64,000 bases of DNA, taken from assembly GCA_023078685.1 (NCBI GenBank), contig JALGAS010000002.1:5642001-5706000 (forward strand), written 5' to 3'. The stretch comes from Neopestalotiopsis rosae (lineage: Eukaryota; Ascomycota; Sordariomycetes; Amphisphaeriales; Sporocadaceae). The notes below the pieces were generated by a model. The model did not search any database. It saw only the letters and a list, made by a program, of their open reading frames with translations, and was not told where the DNA came from. The position numbers and the translations under genes are program-made. This document shows positions 1-11,806 of the stretch, piece after piece; positions within the stretch are counted from its first letter, which is position 1, and each line of letters starts with the position of its first letter.

Positions 1-1902
1 TTTCTTGGAAGTACTTTGACGATACAGCGCAGCATGTCACTCGTTTGTACTCTTTGTTCTCTCACCTTTCCCCAGAGGCCAGGATTCTCATATACAAGCA
101 TCTAACTGGGATTGTTTGAATTCTCCACTCCTATTGCTCTTATTTGTATGTATACAATCTTCCGCATGGTCGTTCGACATGCGGTCGCGTGGTGATGAAT
201 CATACTACTACGGCTCTCGCGTGAGGCGAATAGAAGATGCGCAAAGAACCGAGATTGACGCCTTTCGTACAGCTAGAAGCCAATGCGAAATTTGACTGGT
301 TGAAGCAGATTGGCTTCCTGTTGCCACCGGTTGACTTGTTGCTGAAAGCGAGGACTGCATCAGTGGACCCATTGATTAATCTCCATCTGTTTTGATGTGA
401 CTTACATCTCTGCGGTACACTATACACTTGCACAGGATTATTCTAGTAGTATAATTAATGGTGCTATACTGTATTATGTAATACGTCCTTTGGTGGTAAT
501 GGAACCTATTCGATTCTATAGGAACTTAACGTGGTTCAACACCGGGTATCTAACACACTTGATTCAATTGCGATTAGCCCACTGCTGTTCAGAAATACAA
601 AAGACATATCAGATAGCACAAAGTCCCATATCGATACTTTTCTTTGATGATATGGAGATTGAGAGCGAAGTTTGCGAGGTACTGCCAAGGTGATCATCGT
701 CAGTCCAGCAAGTACACTCGCAAGCACCCAAATCATCCAGGCATTCATGACTCAAGTTGCATCGCCTTGTTGACTACGTAGTAGCGCAAAGTCTATGTGT
801 ACTTTACTTGCAACATAATTTGAAATTGTCCGTCTTGGTGCTGATTCTCGGGCGAGTTGCTCGGACGAGTCTTGTTGATGATCTATGCGAGCGAGCCAAA
901 TACTGGTATCAAACTCCCCCGTGACTCCTTCATGGCCATTGGATCGTGTAAAACGCACAAATAGGGCAAGTGTTCCCAGCCGAACGACGGTACCGAAAAT
1001 AGGTTTGAGCACCGACCACGAAAGAGCTTGTACGTTGAAAACCTTAATTAAGATGAGTCCGTGAGAGAGGGAAGACCGATCTAAGCCCAGTGACTACGAG
1101 AGTGCTGATGGTATTCCGGCGGACTTGATCGTGTTGAATACAGTCCACACGGCTGTCGCTGTTGCAAAAAAAGGATCCAGGAAATACAAATATCCAAAAT
1201 GAGATTGATGAACCTGAGATGCGAGGGCCCAAAGCTCCAGTCTTTGGTATTCAGTCGGCCTCCGCCTTGTTGGAATTTTTCAGTTTCTGGCTGCATTTCA
1301 CTAAGCCTCGCCGCTGCTTCTAAACACTAAATGCTCCAAGTACACCACATGCCTGATGCGTGAAAGACGCATGTTTGTTCCGTATCGTGGTGGATCGGGG
1401 GCGGCTCGATAGCATGGCGCCACACAGGAAATCGCGACATCTTTGGCTACGTGTATGGCCTAACTTGTTGGTTGCAAAGAAAATGCTTATTTTGTAGTTT
1501 GCGGTACAAACACACAAGATCTGCCCTAGGATCAAGCCTTGGGAGGGACGAAGCATTTTTTGGTCTTTCAGCCTGAGAAAACAGGGGCCTCCATAGGGCA
1601 GCATGAACTGATGGACCGTGACGGGCTTGGTGCGAGCACGGAGATGAGAAGCTGGCATCCGTCTATTTCAGCTTGCGACTAAATGCTGAATGTAGCAGCT
1701 TGTTGCTGAGAAAAAAGAGCCATCTTGCGAAGGGCCGTTGGCAGACTACGCTCTTTGGTCTGCTTGGCGTAAGCTACATGGTGGAATACGACTACATGAA
1801 TCAGGACACTGTTGAGATCTACTATCTGTACTCGATCACAATGTCTATACATCTTTGCTGTCTTTCATGGTGAAGAAGTACTTGATAGGGCGTATTTGAT
1901 GG

Positions 1903-1934
1903 CTACATTATTTGGTGCCTACATTATTTGGTGC
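1903..1934. repeat. 16-bp perfect tandem duplication
   Basis: The unit CTACATTATTTGGTGC occurs twice head to tail at 1903-1918 and 1919-1934, without any mismatch. It lies in the non-coding left part of the window and looks like a recent slippage or repair duplication. Confidence 0.9.
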
Positions 1935-3951
1935 CAGTAAGGTTAACAATGGTGGTTCCGGCCTGGCGGGCCTAATCATTCTCTTCCGCTGTCTTGGAAT
2001 TTCAGGGCCATTATAGTGTTCATTGATGAAACGGAGATGTTCCACGGATACATCGGAGATTTTCCATTTATCAGTCGGAAATAGTCCATCAATAAGTTGA
2101 AGAAGATACCATATACCTAGTAGTGGGAAGACCCTATGCTTATGTAGCTTTGAGTCTCGAAAGAGACTTTGAATCCCGATAATTATCTTACCAATGCAAC
2201 GTATCTCTGTAAGTATCAAAATGATTCTTTTGGCTTATACTGTCCAAAGAGTGTTCAAACTCGGCTCGCAAGAATATGGTGAATCCTATTCTCCAAAATT
2301 ATTCCAGTTGACCTATCAGAATTTGGTATATCTCTCGAGAAATGGAGCACAGATCCTTAAGATTATTCAATACAAGACCCTGACAAATACATTCCGAAAC
2401 ATCCCAACGTTTTGTCCCGTCCTTGTATCTCTGATCATCATATATGTGCTTAGAGGAAGTGATGGTCACGCCCAGTCACACTTGCATGCTCCACGATGTA
2501 GTCAAGACGATCTTGGCCACGTTACACGTGTGAATTACGCTCTTCAAATTTTGCCTAGCCGTCATTCTGCCAAGTCGCCGCGTCACAGTCAGCGTCACCC
2601 ACGAGTCATGGCCATGGAGACTGGACAGATGTGGAGTTACCAAGTCTTCAAGTCTGTAAGGTCTAGATTGTGATCCGCGCTACAAGTCAGCTGTATTGTT
2701 GGTGTGTTTTGTTTCAGTATAATTGATACTGAATTTTTCTCTGTATTTCTTTCTGGAGGCAAATCAAGACTTGACATCCATTTACCACATCCGGCCATGA
2801 ACTTGTTTGCCTTTGGTTATGATACCTGGACTCTATTAGCCTCACCCAAAATAGAAATAAACTCGATACAAAACCAGGAAACCCTTCAATTCATGGCGCG
2901 TTATACTGCCGGGTTCCGAGAGGGTTGTCGCACGAGTGCCTTAGGCCCGGTATCTCAAAAGCTTAGTGGTATGGCACAGACACTATGATAGACAGCTACT
3001 GAGATCAAAAGGGTAGTGTTGGCTCGCCATGTATTTGTTCGCGCAATGCAAGGTACAGGGTCCTCCAACAAGGACGCACTCCATTGTGTACTATAGTACA
3101 ATACAAGAAACACCAAGCGGCTTCCCACGGGTTGCACTGCCACTCCACAACAACGTTGATCTACCTGAAGTCACCATCGTCAACCCGGTGCATCTCGCTT
3201 ACCATAGATCACTATAGAGGTCTGCCCTAACCTGGGTAGAAGATCCACTGAGGAGAGCATCTATCGGCTGAAGTTCAAAGCATTCCCTAAGCTAACATAG
3301 ATACCGCGTCCGGTCTGCCGTTGTCAGCCGCATTGAGACCGTTCAGGATTAGTAGTACCTAGCAAAGAATCTTGTTTTTTTGTCCCTTCCTCTTGTCCCA
3401 AGCCAAGTCCTCATCTCGCACTTAATCTCGCAGGTTTCACGGACCTTGTAGGGAAAAGCGCCAACGCCAAAAAATGCACTGACTCTGGTTCCTGGATCCT
3501 CATTTACCCGCTCTGCAGCGTGTCAGCCACGAGTTTCCAAGGGGCTTGTAGGGGTCCTGATCTTCACATGGGAATTTAAATTTCAAATCCTTATTATTAT
3601 TTTTAATACACACGCAGAGAGAAAGAGAAAAAAAAAGAGCTCTGGCGCACCTACGCCCCCGAATGGCCGTGCGGACGCCCGTGATCTACCTGTCAGGTTG
3701 GTCTTGACTCGTGGGGATGGGGATTATAAACAAACAAAACCAAGCTAGCACTCATAGGCAGTCATAGATCCGGGGACGACTACCGGATTTCCCGGTAGTC
3801 GCGATTTATAGTAACCTCCTAGAGGACGGCCCTATCTCGATTAAGCCATCTAACAAACAGTAGCCAATTCCATCAGCGCCGCCCTTTCCTACGCCCTTTC
3901 GTGTTTTTAGTCTCTCCGTCAAGAGTGTGCCGATCTCGCTTCGGATGAGGA

Positions 3952-3954
<3 letters not shown>

Positions 3955-3991
<37 letters not shown>
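3955..3991. repeat. Poly-G homopolymer of 37 bases
   Basis: An uninterrupted run of G covers 3955-3991. Open frames that cross it on the minus strand only translate as polyproline and are not taken as genes. Such a run can form G-quadruplexes and is also a frequent site of length error in assemblies, so the exact length is uncertain. Confidence 0.9.
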
Positions 3992-3993
<2 letters not shown>

Positions 3994-4453
3994 TTTGCTT
4001 GGTGTAAGGTGGCTTTCCAGCTGGACTGAGGCTCAAGTAATTTTTCAACGACACGATGGGGCTCAGCAGGACCGCTTGAGCACATTGGTAGTGCGTATAG
4101 ATACTAAAATTCACAATAGGTGTCGACAATGCTTCATCAGTACTCATCAAAATGTAAAAAACATCTGGAAATTAAAGCAATGTTTGAGGAGATAGAAGCG
4201 GCATTGATCAACCCACTGAATACTATCTCCTCCCTTAACGCCGATGCAGAGTGGGGGAAAGATCCAATGACGTTATCTTGAGCCGTGGAGCGCAACCCCG
4301 CGGCCGACGGCGATTGGCAATTGCGACATGTTGAGCAATTCGGATTCGGAATTGTTCACGATTTTGATACCCGAAGATTCAAGATATTACAGTCATAAAC
4401 AAAGGGGAAACCAACGCTTATTGACGACTTAATACAATAAATCAATTATCATC

Positions 4454-5590
4454 ATGACCAAGGTTCTTCTGACAGGCGGATCAGGCTTCATTGCCGGTGA
4501 GTGACTTGTTGCGCAAACGCCCCGCCTAGCGCCGAGTATACTGACGATATACTTTATAGCGCATATCCTTGAACTGCTTCTTCAGAGAGGCCATGAGGTG
4601 GTGACGACAGTGCGATCAGAAGACAAGGCTGCCAGGATTCGTGAGGCACATGCCGGTGCAAAGCTCTCCATTGTCATTGTCCCCGACATTGCCCAGCCGG
4701 ATGCCTTTGACGAGGTGGTCAAGACTCCCGGCCTGGAAGTCGTCTTGCACAGTAAGTTGATGGCATTACACTCATCCGAACAGGTTAACTGAGACCGATG
4801 AACAGCGGCATCTCCATTCCACTACAAGTGGTCTGATCCAAAGACGGAGCTTCTCGATCCTGCCATTATCGGCACAACCTCAATCCTAAAGGCAATCAAG
4901 AGGTCAGCTCCGGGGGTTAAGCGGGTGGTCATCACCTCGTCCTTTGCTTCGATCCTGTCGGACGCGGGCCTGGCCGACACCAGCACCGTCTTCTCGGAGA
5001 AGGACTGGAACCCCAGCACCTACGAGGACGGCCTCAAGGACCACAAGCCCACATCGTACCGCGTGTCCAAGACACTGGCCGAGAAGTCGGCCTGGGAGTT
5101 TGTCGAGCGGGAGAAGCCGGGCTTTGACCTGGCCACCGTCTGCCCCCCGCTCGTCTTTGGGCCCGTGGTGCACCACCTCAACTCGCTCGCGGCCATCAAC
5201 ACGTCCAACGAGCGCTTCGTCGACCTGATCCGCGGCAAGTGGAAGGACGCCGGCGCCGTCCCCGACACGGGCGTCTTCTTCTGGGTCGACGTGCGCGACG
5301 TGGCCCTGGCCCACGTCGAGGCGTTTGAGCGCGAGCAGGCGGGGGGCAAGCGCTTCTTCGTCCTGGCCGGCAAGTTCAACAACCGCGAGATCGTGGCCGC
5401 GGCTCGCGCAGCGTTCCCGGAGCTGGCGGACAAGCTCCCCTCCGAGGACGTGCCGGGCGGCGGCTACCCGGCCGCGGGGACCTATGGCTACGACAACTCG
5501 CGCGCCACCAACGAGCTGGGCATCTCGTGGATCCCGATTGAAAAGAGCGCCGTCGACACGATCAAGAGTCTGCTGGAGGTCGGGGCTTGA
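4454..5590 (+). CDS. NAD(P)-dependent carbonyl reductase, GRE2/dihydroflavonol-reductase-like
   Basis: Extended short-chain dehydrogenase predicted to reduce aldehydes or ketones with NADPH in the cytosol. Family members include yeast methylglyoxal reductase Gre2 and plant dihydroflavonol reductases; the substrate here cannot be read from sequence. Exons are 4454-4496, 4560-4751 and 4806-5590, giving 339 residues, the usual family length. The N-terminus carries the dinucleotide-binding glycine motif TGGSGFIA, split by intron 1. Exon 3 opens with the typical HTASPF segment, followed by ITSSFAS and the catalytic YRVSK (YxxxK). Both introns have GTGAGT or GTAAGT donors and AG acceptors, and the frame is continuous. 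The third exon is clearly GC-rich at third codon positions, unlike the flanks. It stands alone, with no other biosynthetic gene beside it. Confidence 0.93.
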
Positions 5591-5940
5591 AAAGAGAGAA
5601 ATGAAGAGGGGTTTCTAATAACTAGATGATGATTGTACACGTTAGATGATCTGGAACTTTATGAATCTATGACACCATGAAAGCGTCACATCTCGTAAAT
5701 CGTCTAGACGGACAGGCTCGCGGTTGAATGAGATAGCTGAGCCCTTTGAAATAACGAAAGGCAGAGATTGTGATCGTTTGAATTCCTTACTTTGTATATA
5801 TCACACTTCCGCTTTCCTCCCCAAAAGTCCTCTGGAAGTCCACACAAGCTCAATCCAACTCGTTTTCATAATGATACATTATTCATCCCAACCAAAGCTT
5901 GACCGGCAAACATTTGTCCCTCTCAACACCCGCCCGACAA
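5591..5940. other. Convergent 3' intergenic spacer
   Basis: A spacer of 350 bases separates the stop codons of the reductase gene (plus strand) and the membrane-protein gene (minus strand). It should hold both 3' untranslated regions. I see no further gene. Confidence 0.6.
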
Positions 5941-8010
5941 CTAGGCCATTTCCAACTCTCGCAAAACAATATCCACGCCAATTTGGTCACTGTTCCCGTC
6001 ATCCGAGCGCCGCAGACGCTCGGCATGCCCTTCTTGTTGCTGCTGCTGCTGCCGTCTTTGCGTACTGGGATCGCCATCATGGTTGTTGTGATTCCCCATC
6101 CAGATACCCCAGCCGCTGTCCCGTGTTTGCCGGCTCCCAACACCACCACTACCACGAGCGTCGTCATGGTTGGCCTGTGATGATGCCGCGGACACGGCGG
6201 CGGCGGTCTCGTCGTCCTCTTCCCGAACCATGCCAATGGCCAGTCCGATCTCGCTACCCGGACCACCACCCACCACGGGACTGACGGGACGATTTACTAG
6301 TGTCGTCGCCGCCGTAGACTTGCACATGAACGGAGATGCGGTGGGCGATAGGGGAGACACGGGTGCGGCGAGGATGGGCAAAGAAGAAGCAGAAGAAGAG
6401 ACGGGTGGCGACCGTGGCGACGTGATTGGCGGCGGCGGTGGCGCGGCGGGAAGTGCGCGCTCCGGCGGTGGTCCGGCCGGGGTGATCAAGCCGGGCACCA
6501 GCAGCGGCGCCTCGTGTGGACGTCGAGGCCGCGACGGCGACGATGGAGAAGAGGGCGAGGTCAAGGTCAGTGTGGTCTCGGAGCCGCCGCCGCCTGCTGA
6601 GCTTAGACTGCTCCTGGGTATGTTGTGTTGGTGGCTGTTGTGGGTGTTGAAGACATCGGCGTGCTTTGTATCCATGCTCGGCGTCGTCGCCGTCTCCTGG
6701 TAATGGCTGCCGCTGCTGTATGGCGGTGAGTTCCTGTTGTGAGTAAAGGCGGGAAAGACTGGGTGTTCCGGAATGGCCAGGTCGGGCTGGCTTGAGTATG
6801 GGGGTGCTGAGGATGAGCGTACCGAGGCAGGACTGGAGAGGGACGGGAGGAATCTGCGATCGCTCAGACGCATTGGCGGGGTCAGGGGTTGCGGTGATTT
6901 GGTCCCAGAGGCCGTAGCTACCGGTGGTGGTGGTGGTGGTGGTGGAGGCGGCGGCGGAGGCGGAGGCGTGGCAGTGATGATCAAGGATGCGTGAGACTCG
7001 CTGGGCTCCGGATAGTGAGCCTTGAAAGCCCTGGTCATGGGCGGTGGTGTCTGCATATAGCCATTCGCGCTCCGCTTTCTTCTCCGCAGACACCAGATTA
7101 TAAATATCACGGCCATGGCTGCAATCGTTGAGCATATGCCGACGGCGATTTTGCCGGCATTGTTGAGATCGTTGGAAGACGCATTCGAGGCATCAGATGA
7201 TTGAGAATCTGGCATGACTCTGGTCGAGGGGCTCGCTGTTGTTGACAAGCCACTACTCGTTGCCGTCAGTCCTAATGAGCCTGTCTCATGGGGTAACAAG
7301 GTCGGACCAGTGCTCGCTTCTGCCACCGAGAATCCATCGGTTTGGGAGGTCTCGGAGTCGTCACTTTCCTGTGAGCAACTGCTCGGTTCTGGAGGTCCTG
7401 GGTCTGCAATGCCATTGATGCCGTGACTATCTCTTTAGAAAATATGAAAATGCTCGGGAGATGGGATAACCTACTTTGAGCATGCTGAAATGATCCAATC
7501 AACATTGGCTGTATGGATTATGAGCATCAAATGCTTCGTAGGCCGTAGGCACTATTGATTGTGCTGTCACTCACGGTCTGAACCATGCCCTATTATACCA
7601 AGACCACAATACCGGGAATCGCAGCAATATAGTTCTTTTAGCCTTGAGCTCAATTTCTCATCGACCAGCTTCTGGCAGAAGAACTTCAAATCCCCAGAAG
7701 AGTTGAAGCCTATTCCCTTGGTGAATATGTTTCTACACTGAGAGTCTTCAATGTCAGCCTATGACATCTGTCTAGGGGGTGTCAGAGTGATCAGACATGA
7801 AGTCAAATAGTTAGGCTTCAATGAAGCAGTAAGTACTCAAGAAAGAGTCGAACATGGGGGCAGGCTTACAGATGTCATGCACGCTGTTGCATTGCCAACG
7901 CCGAACGACTCTGGATCATCGGCGTCTCCTCCATCATTGACGTCCCTGTCATCGAACTGATTGCTTGTCTCTGACATTTTCTTGGTACTCTTCCAGGTCG
8001 ATATTTTCAT
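5941..8010 (-). CDS. Single-pass membrane protein with eight-cysteine N-terminal domain and proline-rich tail
   Basis: I recognise the architecture but not a named family. Exons in transcript order are 8010-7870, 7737-7575, 7508-7475 and 7426-5941; frames join exactly and give 607 residues. Residues about 40-130 hold eight cysteines (44, 48, 68, 85, 86, 91, 111, 130), consistent with four disulfides in an extracellular module. A Ser/Thr-rich stretch follows, then one transmembrane helix at about 204-226 with a stop-transfer RRRKR, then a long low-complexity cytoplasmic tail with about 15 consecutive prolines near 267-281. The layout resembles fungal cell-surface sensors. Intron 1 (7738-7869) has a CTGAC branch site close to its acceptor. 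No N-terminal signal peptide is visible with this start; an in-frame stop lies just upstream, so a further 5' exon is possible. The function is unknown. Confidence 0.72.
6920..6968 (-). repeat. Triplet repeat encoding polyproline
   Basis: GGT/GGC/GGA triplets on the plus strand read as CCN codons on the minus strand and encode about 15 prolines just inside the cytoplasmic tail of the membrane protein. The mixture of triplets suggests an older expansion under coding constraint rather than a fresh microsatellite. Confidence 0.8.
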
Positions 8011-11000
8011 CTTTCCGAGACTCGTTTATACTATTACCCTGGACTTCAGAAACATGTGTCTAATTGAAGCAAAGCAAGAGAATGAGAGTAGGAGATAGAT
8101 TTTTTGGATCAAGCGAGTCCTAGCTGAAAAAAAGATTAATTGAAAATGGGGCAAGGAATGGAATCGAGTGAGCTGACATGGGCAAATTCTCCGTATGGCC
8201 AAATGAAAGACAACCCCCATGCTGGGGGGCGGCGCGAGGTTGCTATGTATAGATGCAGAAAGAGGAAGAGCCCCCATGCACAGGGTAGCCGGGGGTCACT
8301 CTATACACATTGTGCGTCACGAACTCTGCAACAGTGGGCAACCTCATTATGGAATCACAGTTGAACAACGGTTTGATAACATTCTCCCTTGACTGATGTG
8401 CACACATGGGGAGGCAGCGGTTTGATGTGTGATGATGCTGAGGCGCTTGCTGCATCGTGAGCGATACGGGGGTTCAAGGGTCGCAGGCTTGATACTGCAC
8501 GGGCGGGCAAAACGGTGAAAGTCATACTTGACCTGCATATATCCGGCTCCGACGATAACGAAGGGAGGGTCTTTTCCTCGCATGAGGGGATGGAAACGGT
8601 GACACGAAAATCACCGAAGCAGAGTTTTGGTGTAAGCTGTAGATATCCGACGGCTACCCCTGTGACCGGGCAAGCTTGGCACCACACTGCACCACCGGGC
8701 TGGCTGAGAAGTGTCACAACTTTTTCTCTCCCAATGGCGAAGACCGATACAAAGTAGTGTAAGAAACGTTTTGTCCCCCTTCACGATACATCTGGAAGCA
8801 GGCTGGAATGCAGGCTTCTTCCGCGTATGGAAAACTTGTACAGCAGATCGTGCATAAACGGCCGAGATGCGTCTCGATACTGTGTGATATTGTACAAGGA
8901 GGCGAAAGAGGCTGGGCCCTCGCAGCACGAAAATGGTGATTTGGCAACATGACATTGAGCTGAGCACATCCAAATGCGGTGAAGGGTAAAGTGCGCTCAT
9001 CCCGAAATATGACTCTTGGAGTGTCATTGGACCTTGAATCCGGATGCCATATCTCCCCAACGTAAGACTGAGCCGAGGCGGTCGAATCTAGATGCAAAAA
9101 AGACTCTTGAATATAGGAAATCTTCAGCGCGGTAATCTCCCGGGTACCTTGATTCGTCCAACAGCGAGCCGTACTTTTGAGGGGCACATTTGATCAGGGC
9201 CACATAGAAGGGCAGCCTTGCCGTCAGGTACATGTCGAAGGGGGACACCTGCCTGCCCGGCCGCCCCTTACCAGACGTTTTCGCCAAGAAGAGCAGCCGG
9301 ATCTACACAAGCACCATTGGGGACCGTGGGAGTAGACAGCCGTGGTGGGGAACCAATGATTTTCCCCAGTAGGCGAAGGAGAGCACAAGGAGAATGCGGT
9401 TGTACCGGGTTGTTCCAGCGGCCCGCATCACTACAACTGTGTAACCCGATGGGAGGGCCTCGAAATTTCACAAAGCGACGCCCTTACATACCATTTCTTC
9501 GGTCCTATCTTATCTCCTTTTTTTCTCCTCGATACTCATTAGAGACACACAGTGAGATCGCTCATTTCCAGCAGGGTGAATGTTTGTGCTGGCACAAAAA
9601 ACGGACAGGCTACAGAGTACATGGTTGATGACTGTGGCACTGCTTCTGCAAAAAAGAAACCATTCTGCAGGAACAGATCGGCAGTGCATATGTTGACGTA
9701 GCTATCTTCCGTAGGTAAACATACATACTTAACAGCACATGGGAATATGATCATACGAAGGGCACGGTTATCCATTGCAAGCATGATTATTTGCATCTAC
9801 ATTCTTTCTATCAGGTGCCAATGACAAGACACTTGAAGTTTTGAATGTTTTCATCCCGCGATTCTCCGTCTTTCTCCTTCTCTATCATCCACGAAAAGCC
9901 TCGAAGCATTAGCAAGTAACTTGTCAATTCCACATTATTCATCGGACTGAGACATGTTTCCTACGTACATAAACAGCCTCTGACCAGCGCACGTGGAATC
10001 ATCATGCCGGCAAGTCTACGACTTTCGATAGATTAACCAAAAACATCTATCAGGCAGACAAAACGGGAAGGGAAAAAAGAAAAAGACGAGATTGGATTCA
10101 ACACCTCGTGTCGTTTTCTATCACGGATGAGTTTGGTCGAATCAGAAACCTTTTCGATGCCGTCGTGCATGAGCCGGGGGCTAACTATTGATGTGCCATG
10201 CGTCGTATTTCGGGTTCTAGAAGAAGCAGATGCGCCTCCTTACATTTCACTCAGATAGTCTTCCTTGTCTACTCGGCAGAAGCGATGGCAACGTTGAAAA
10301 AAGAAATGCCATCTCTCAACCTACGTAGGCGCTACAGCGCGCACAACAGACTCGTGCTTTTCGGTGGGCAGTGGTATTCGAACCAATATCAAACACGCGC
10401 GCTCGTGTGTAGAATCACTTGGCAGAGCGCTCGGTACTGCAAAACGCTTGCTGCCATTGTTCCCGCTAGACAAGTGAAGCCTTGATTGGCAGATTGAGGA
10501 CTATTAGGTTGGGGATTAGTCGCCAATCAGCTCCTTTTCAACACAACCTCTCTCTTCTACCATACTCAGAGTAATGGTTGATTGATAACGCAAAGCCTTC
10601 TGTATGGATTTTTTTTTTTAAATATCTCTATTAGAAGTTGAATGGAAAGACGGCTTATCTGTTTCAAATTTGGCACTTTTCTTAAATTTTCGAAGGAAGA
10701 CACCGCGCGAGGCTCTAATGGCGACTATTCGGACCAGAAATGATTTTTCGCGCGGGAATCGACGATTGTTGAAGTTCCACAGTCCATTGATGTCAGACTG
10801 GCTATGAGTATAAGATTCTCACCCATGCATAAGGGATCTGGAGGGGCCCCGACAGAATGGCAAGACGACCATAGTTTCTCTTGATGACCAATCCGAAATC
10901 GCCGAGTTTCTGGCTAATTCCACATGAAGAAGGCTGACTCAGCGAGCCATTGTTTCCAGTTGAGGACGAGCGACAGGCCGATATTGTGCATACAACAGGT

Positions 11001-11806
11001 CTTCCAAACCCAAATCGAGTATTGTGGCAGGATCATGCAAATATGTACTCGTTTGACAAGTTTTGGAACGCATATAATTGGTACAACAGTTTCTAGGGCG
11101 GCATAGACGCATGTCCACCAACAAGCCAGTGTTCTTCCAGGTATCATTAAGTATAAGATATAACCTGGACAACAATTAATCAATACAATCTATTCTTCCT
11201 CGCAAATTCCATGCCTTGATCATTGTGATGCCACAGGGCAACACTGTAATCAAATTATTTCTTCAGAGCAGTGATACCTAGAATGCCCAATACTGGATGG
11301 TCTTGGTCCCAACAGAGGTGTTCTAGGTGTGCCCAAGGGCCAAGCTTACCCCACTACAATCGGTCCAGTGAACATTGTTTTAGCAGTCAGAAGCTCTAAT
11401 CGATAAGGCTACCACTGACAAGGTACCACTTAGAACCCCGATTGTTGGAAGCTCCATCTTTCTCCGATCAATCAACTCTTCCCCCCGCGGGCGCTGTCTG
11501 CCTAGGTCCTGGTCGCCGCCTCTGTAATACAATCAATCCATACACACCTTGATCCATTCGCAATCCAACCTCGATTGTCACCACTCGAAGTGATTGTTCG
11601 CATCTTCCATTTCTTCTGTCTTCAATAACTACAAATTGCCCCTTCTTATCCTCTTTTATCTTGGAAATAATTTCTTCAAACGCAAACATCATTCGAGGTT
11701 CGACTGCACCACTACGACAACTTCGAACGTACCTACTCTGCCAACATCCAACACAACACACCCAATCCATTCGACGAGCCTGAAGCTCAGTCAGCCCAAA
11801 GCTACC
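8011..11806. other. Divergent intergenic region of 3.8 kb
   Basis: This lies between the 5' ends of the membrane-protein gene (minus) and UFD2 (plus), so it must contain both promoters. Open frames such as 8714-9187 (minus) start at non-ATG codons and show no recognised domain. The 200 bases before 11807 are pyrimidine- and CA-rich, as is usual for fungal 5' leaders. I see no other gene. Confidence 0.55.

Larger units (their letters stand above)
1..4453. other. Gene-poor stretch, no gene recognised
   Basis: I see no gene here that I can support. The longest open frames (for example 2194-2673 on the plus strand and 1908-2219 on the minus strand) have no recognised domain and no convincing codon pattern. 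The stretch contains a 16-bp direct duplication (1903-1934) and a long G homopolymer (3955-3991), listed separately. The last few hundred bases before 4454 should contain the promoter of the reductase gene. Confidence 0.6.

Noticed and set aside
2194..2673. Open frame of 159 codons on the plus strand in the left gene-poor stretch
   Set aside because: No recognised domain, ordinary composition, no splice partners, and the Arg/Ser/His-rich C-terminal part looks random.
3806..4150. Polyproline-encoding minus-strand frames across the poly-G run
   Set aside because: Openness is produced by the homopolymer; the flanks carry no recognisable protein.
10360..10395. B-box-like sequence suggesting a tRNA on the minus strand
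   Set aside because: The GGTTCGAATACC string has no matching A-box or cloverleaf stems at the right distances.
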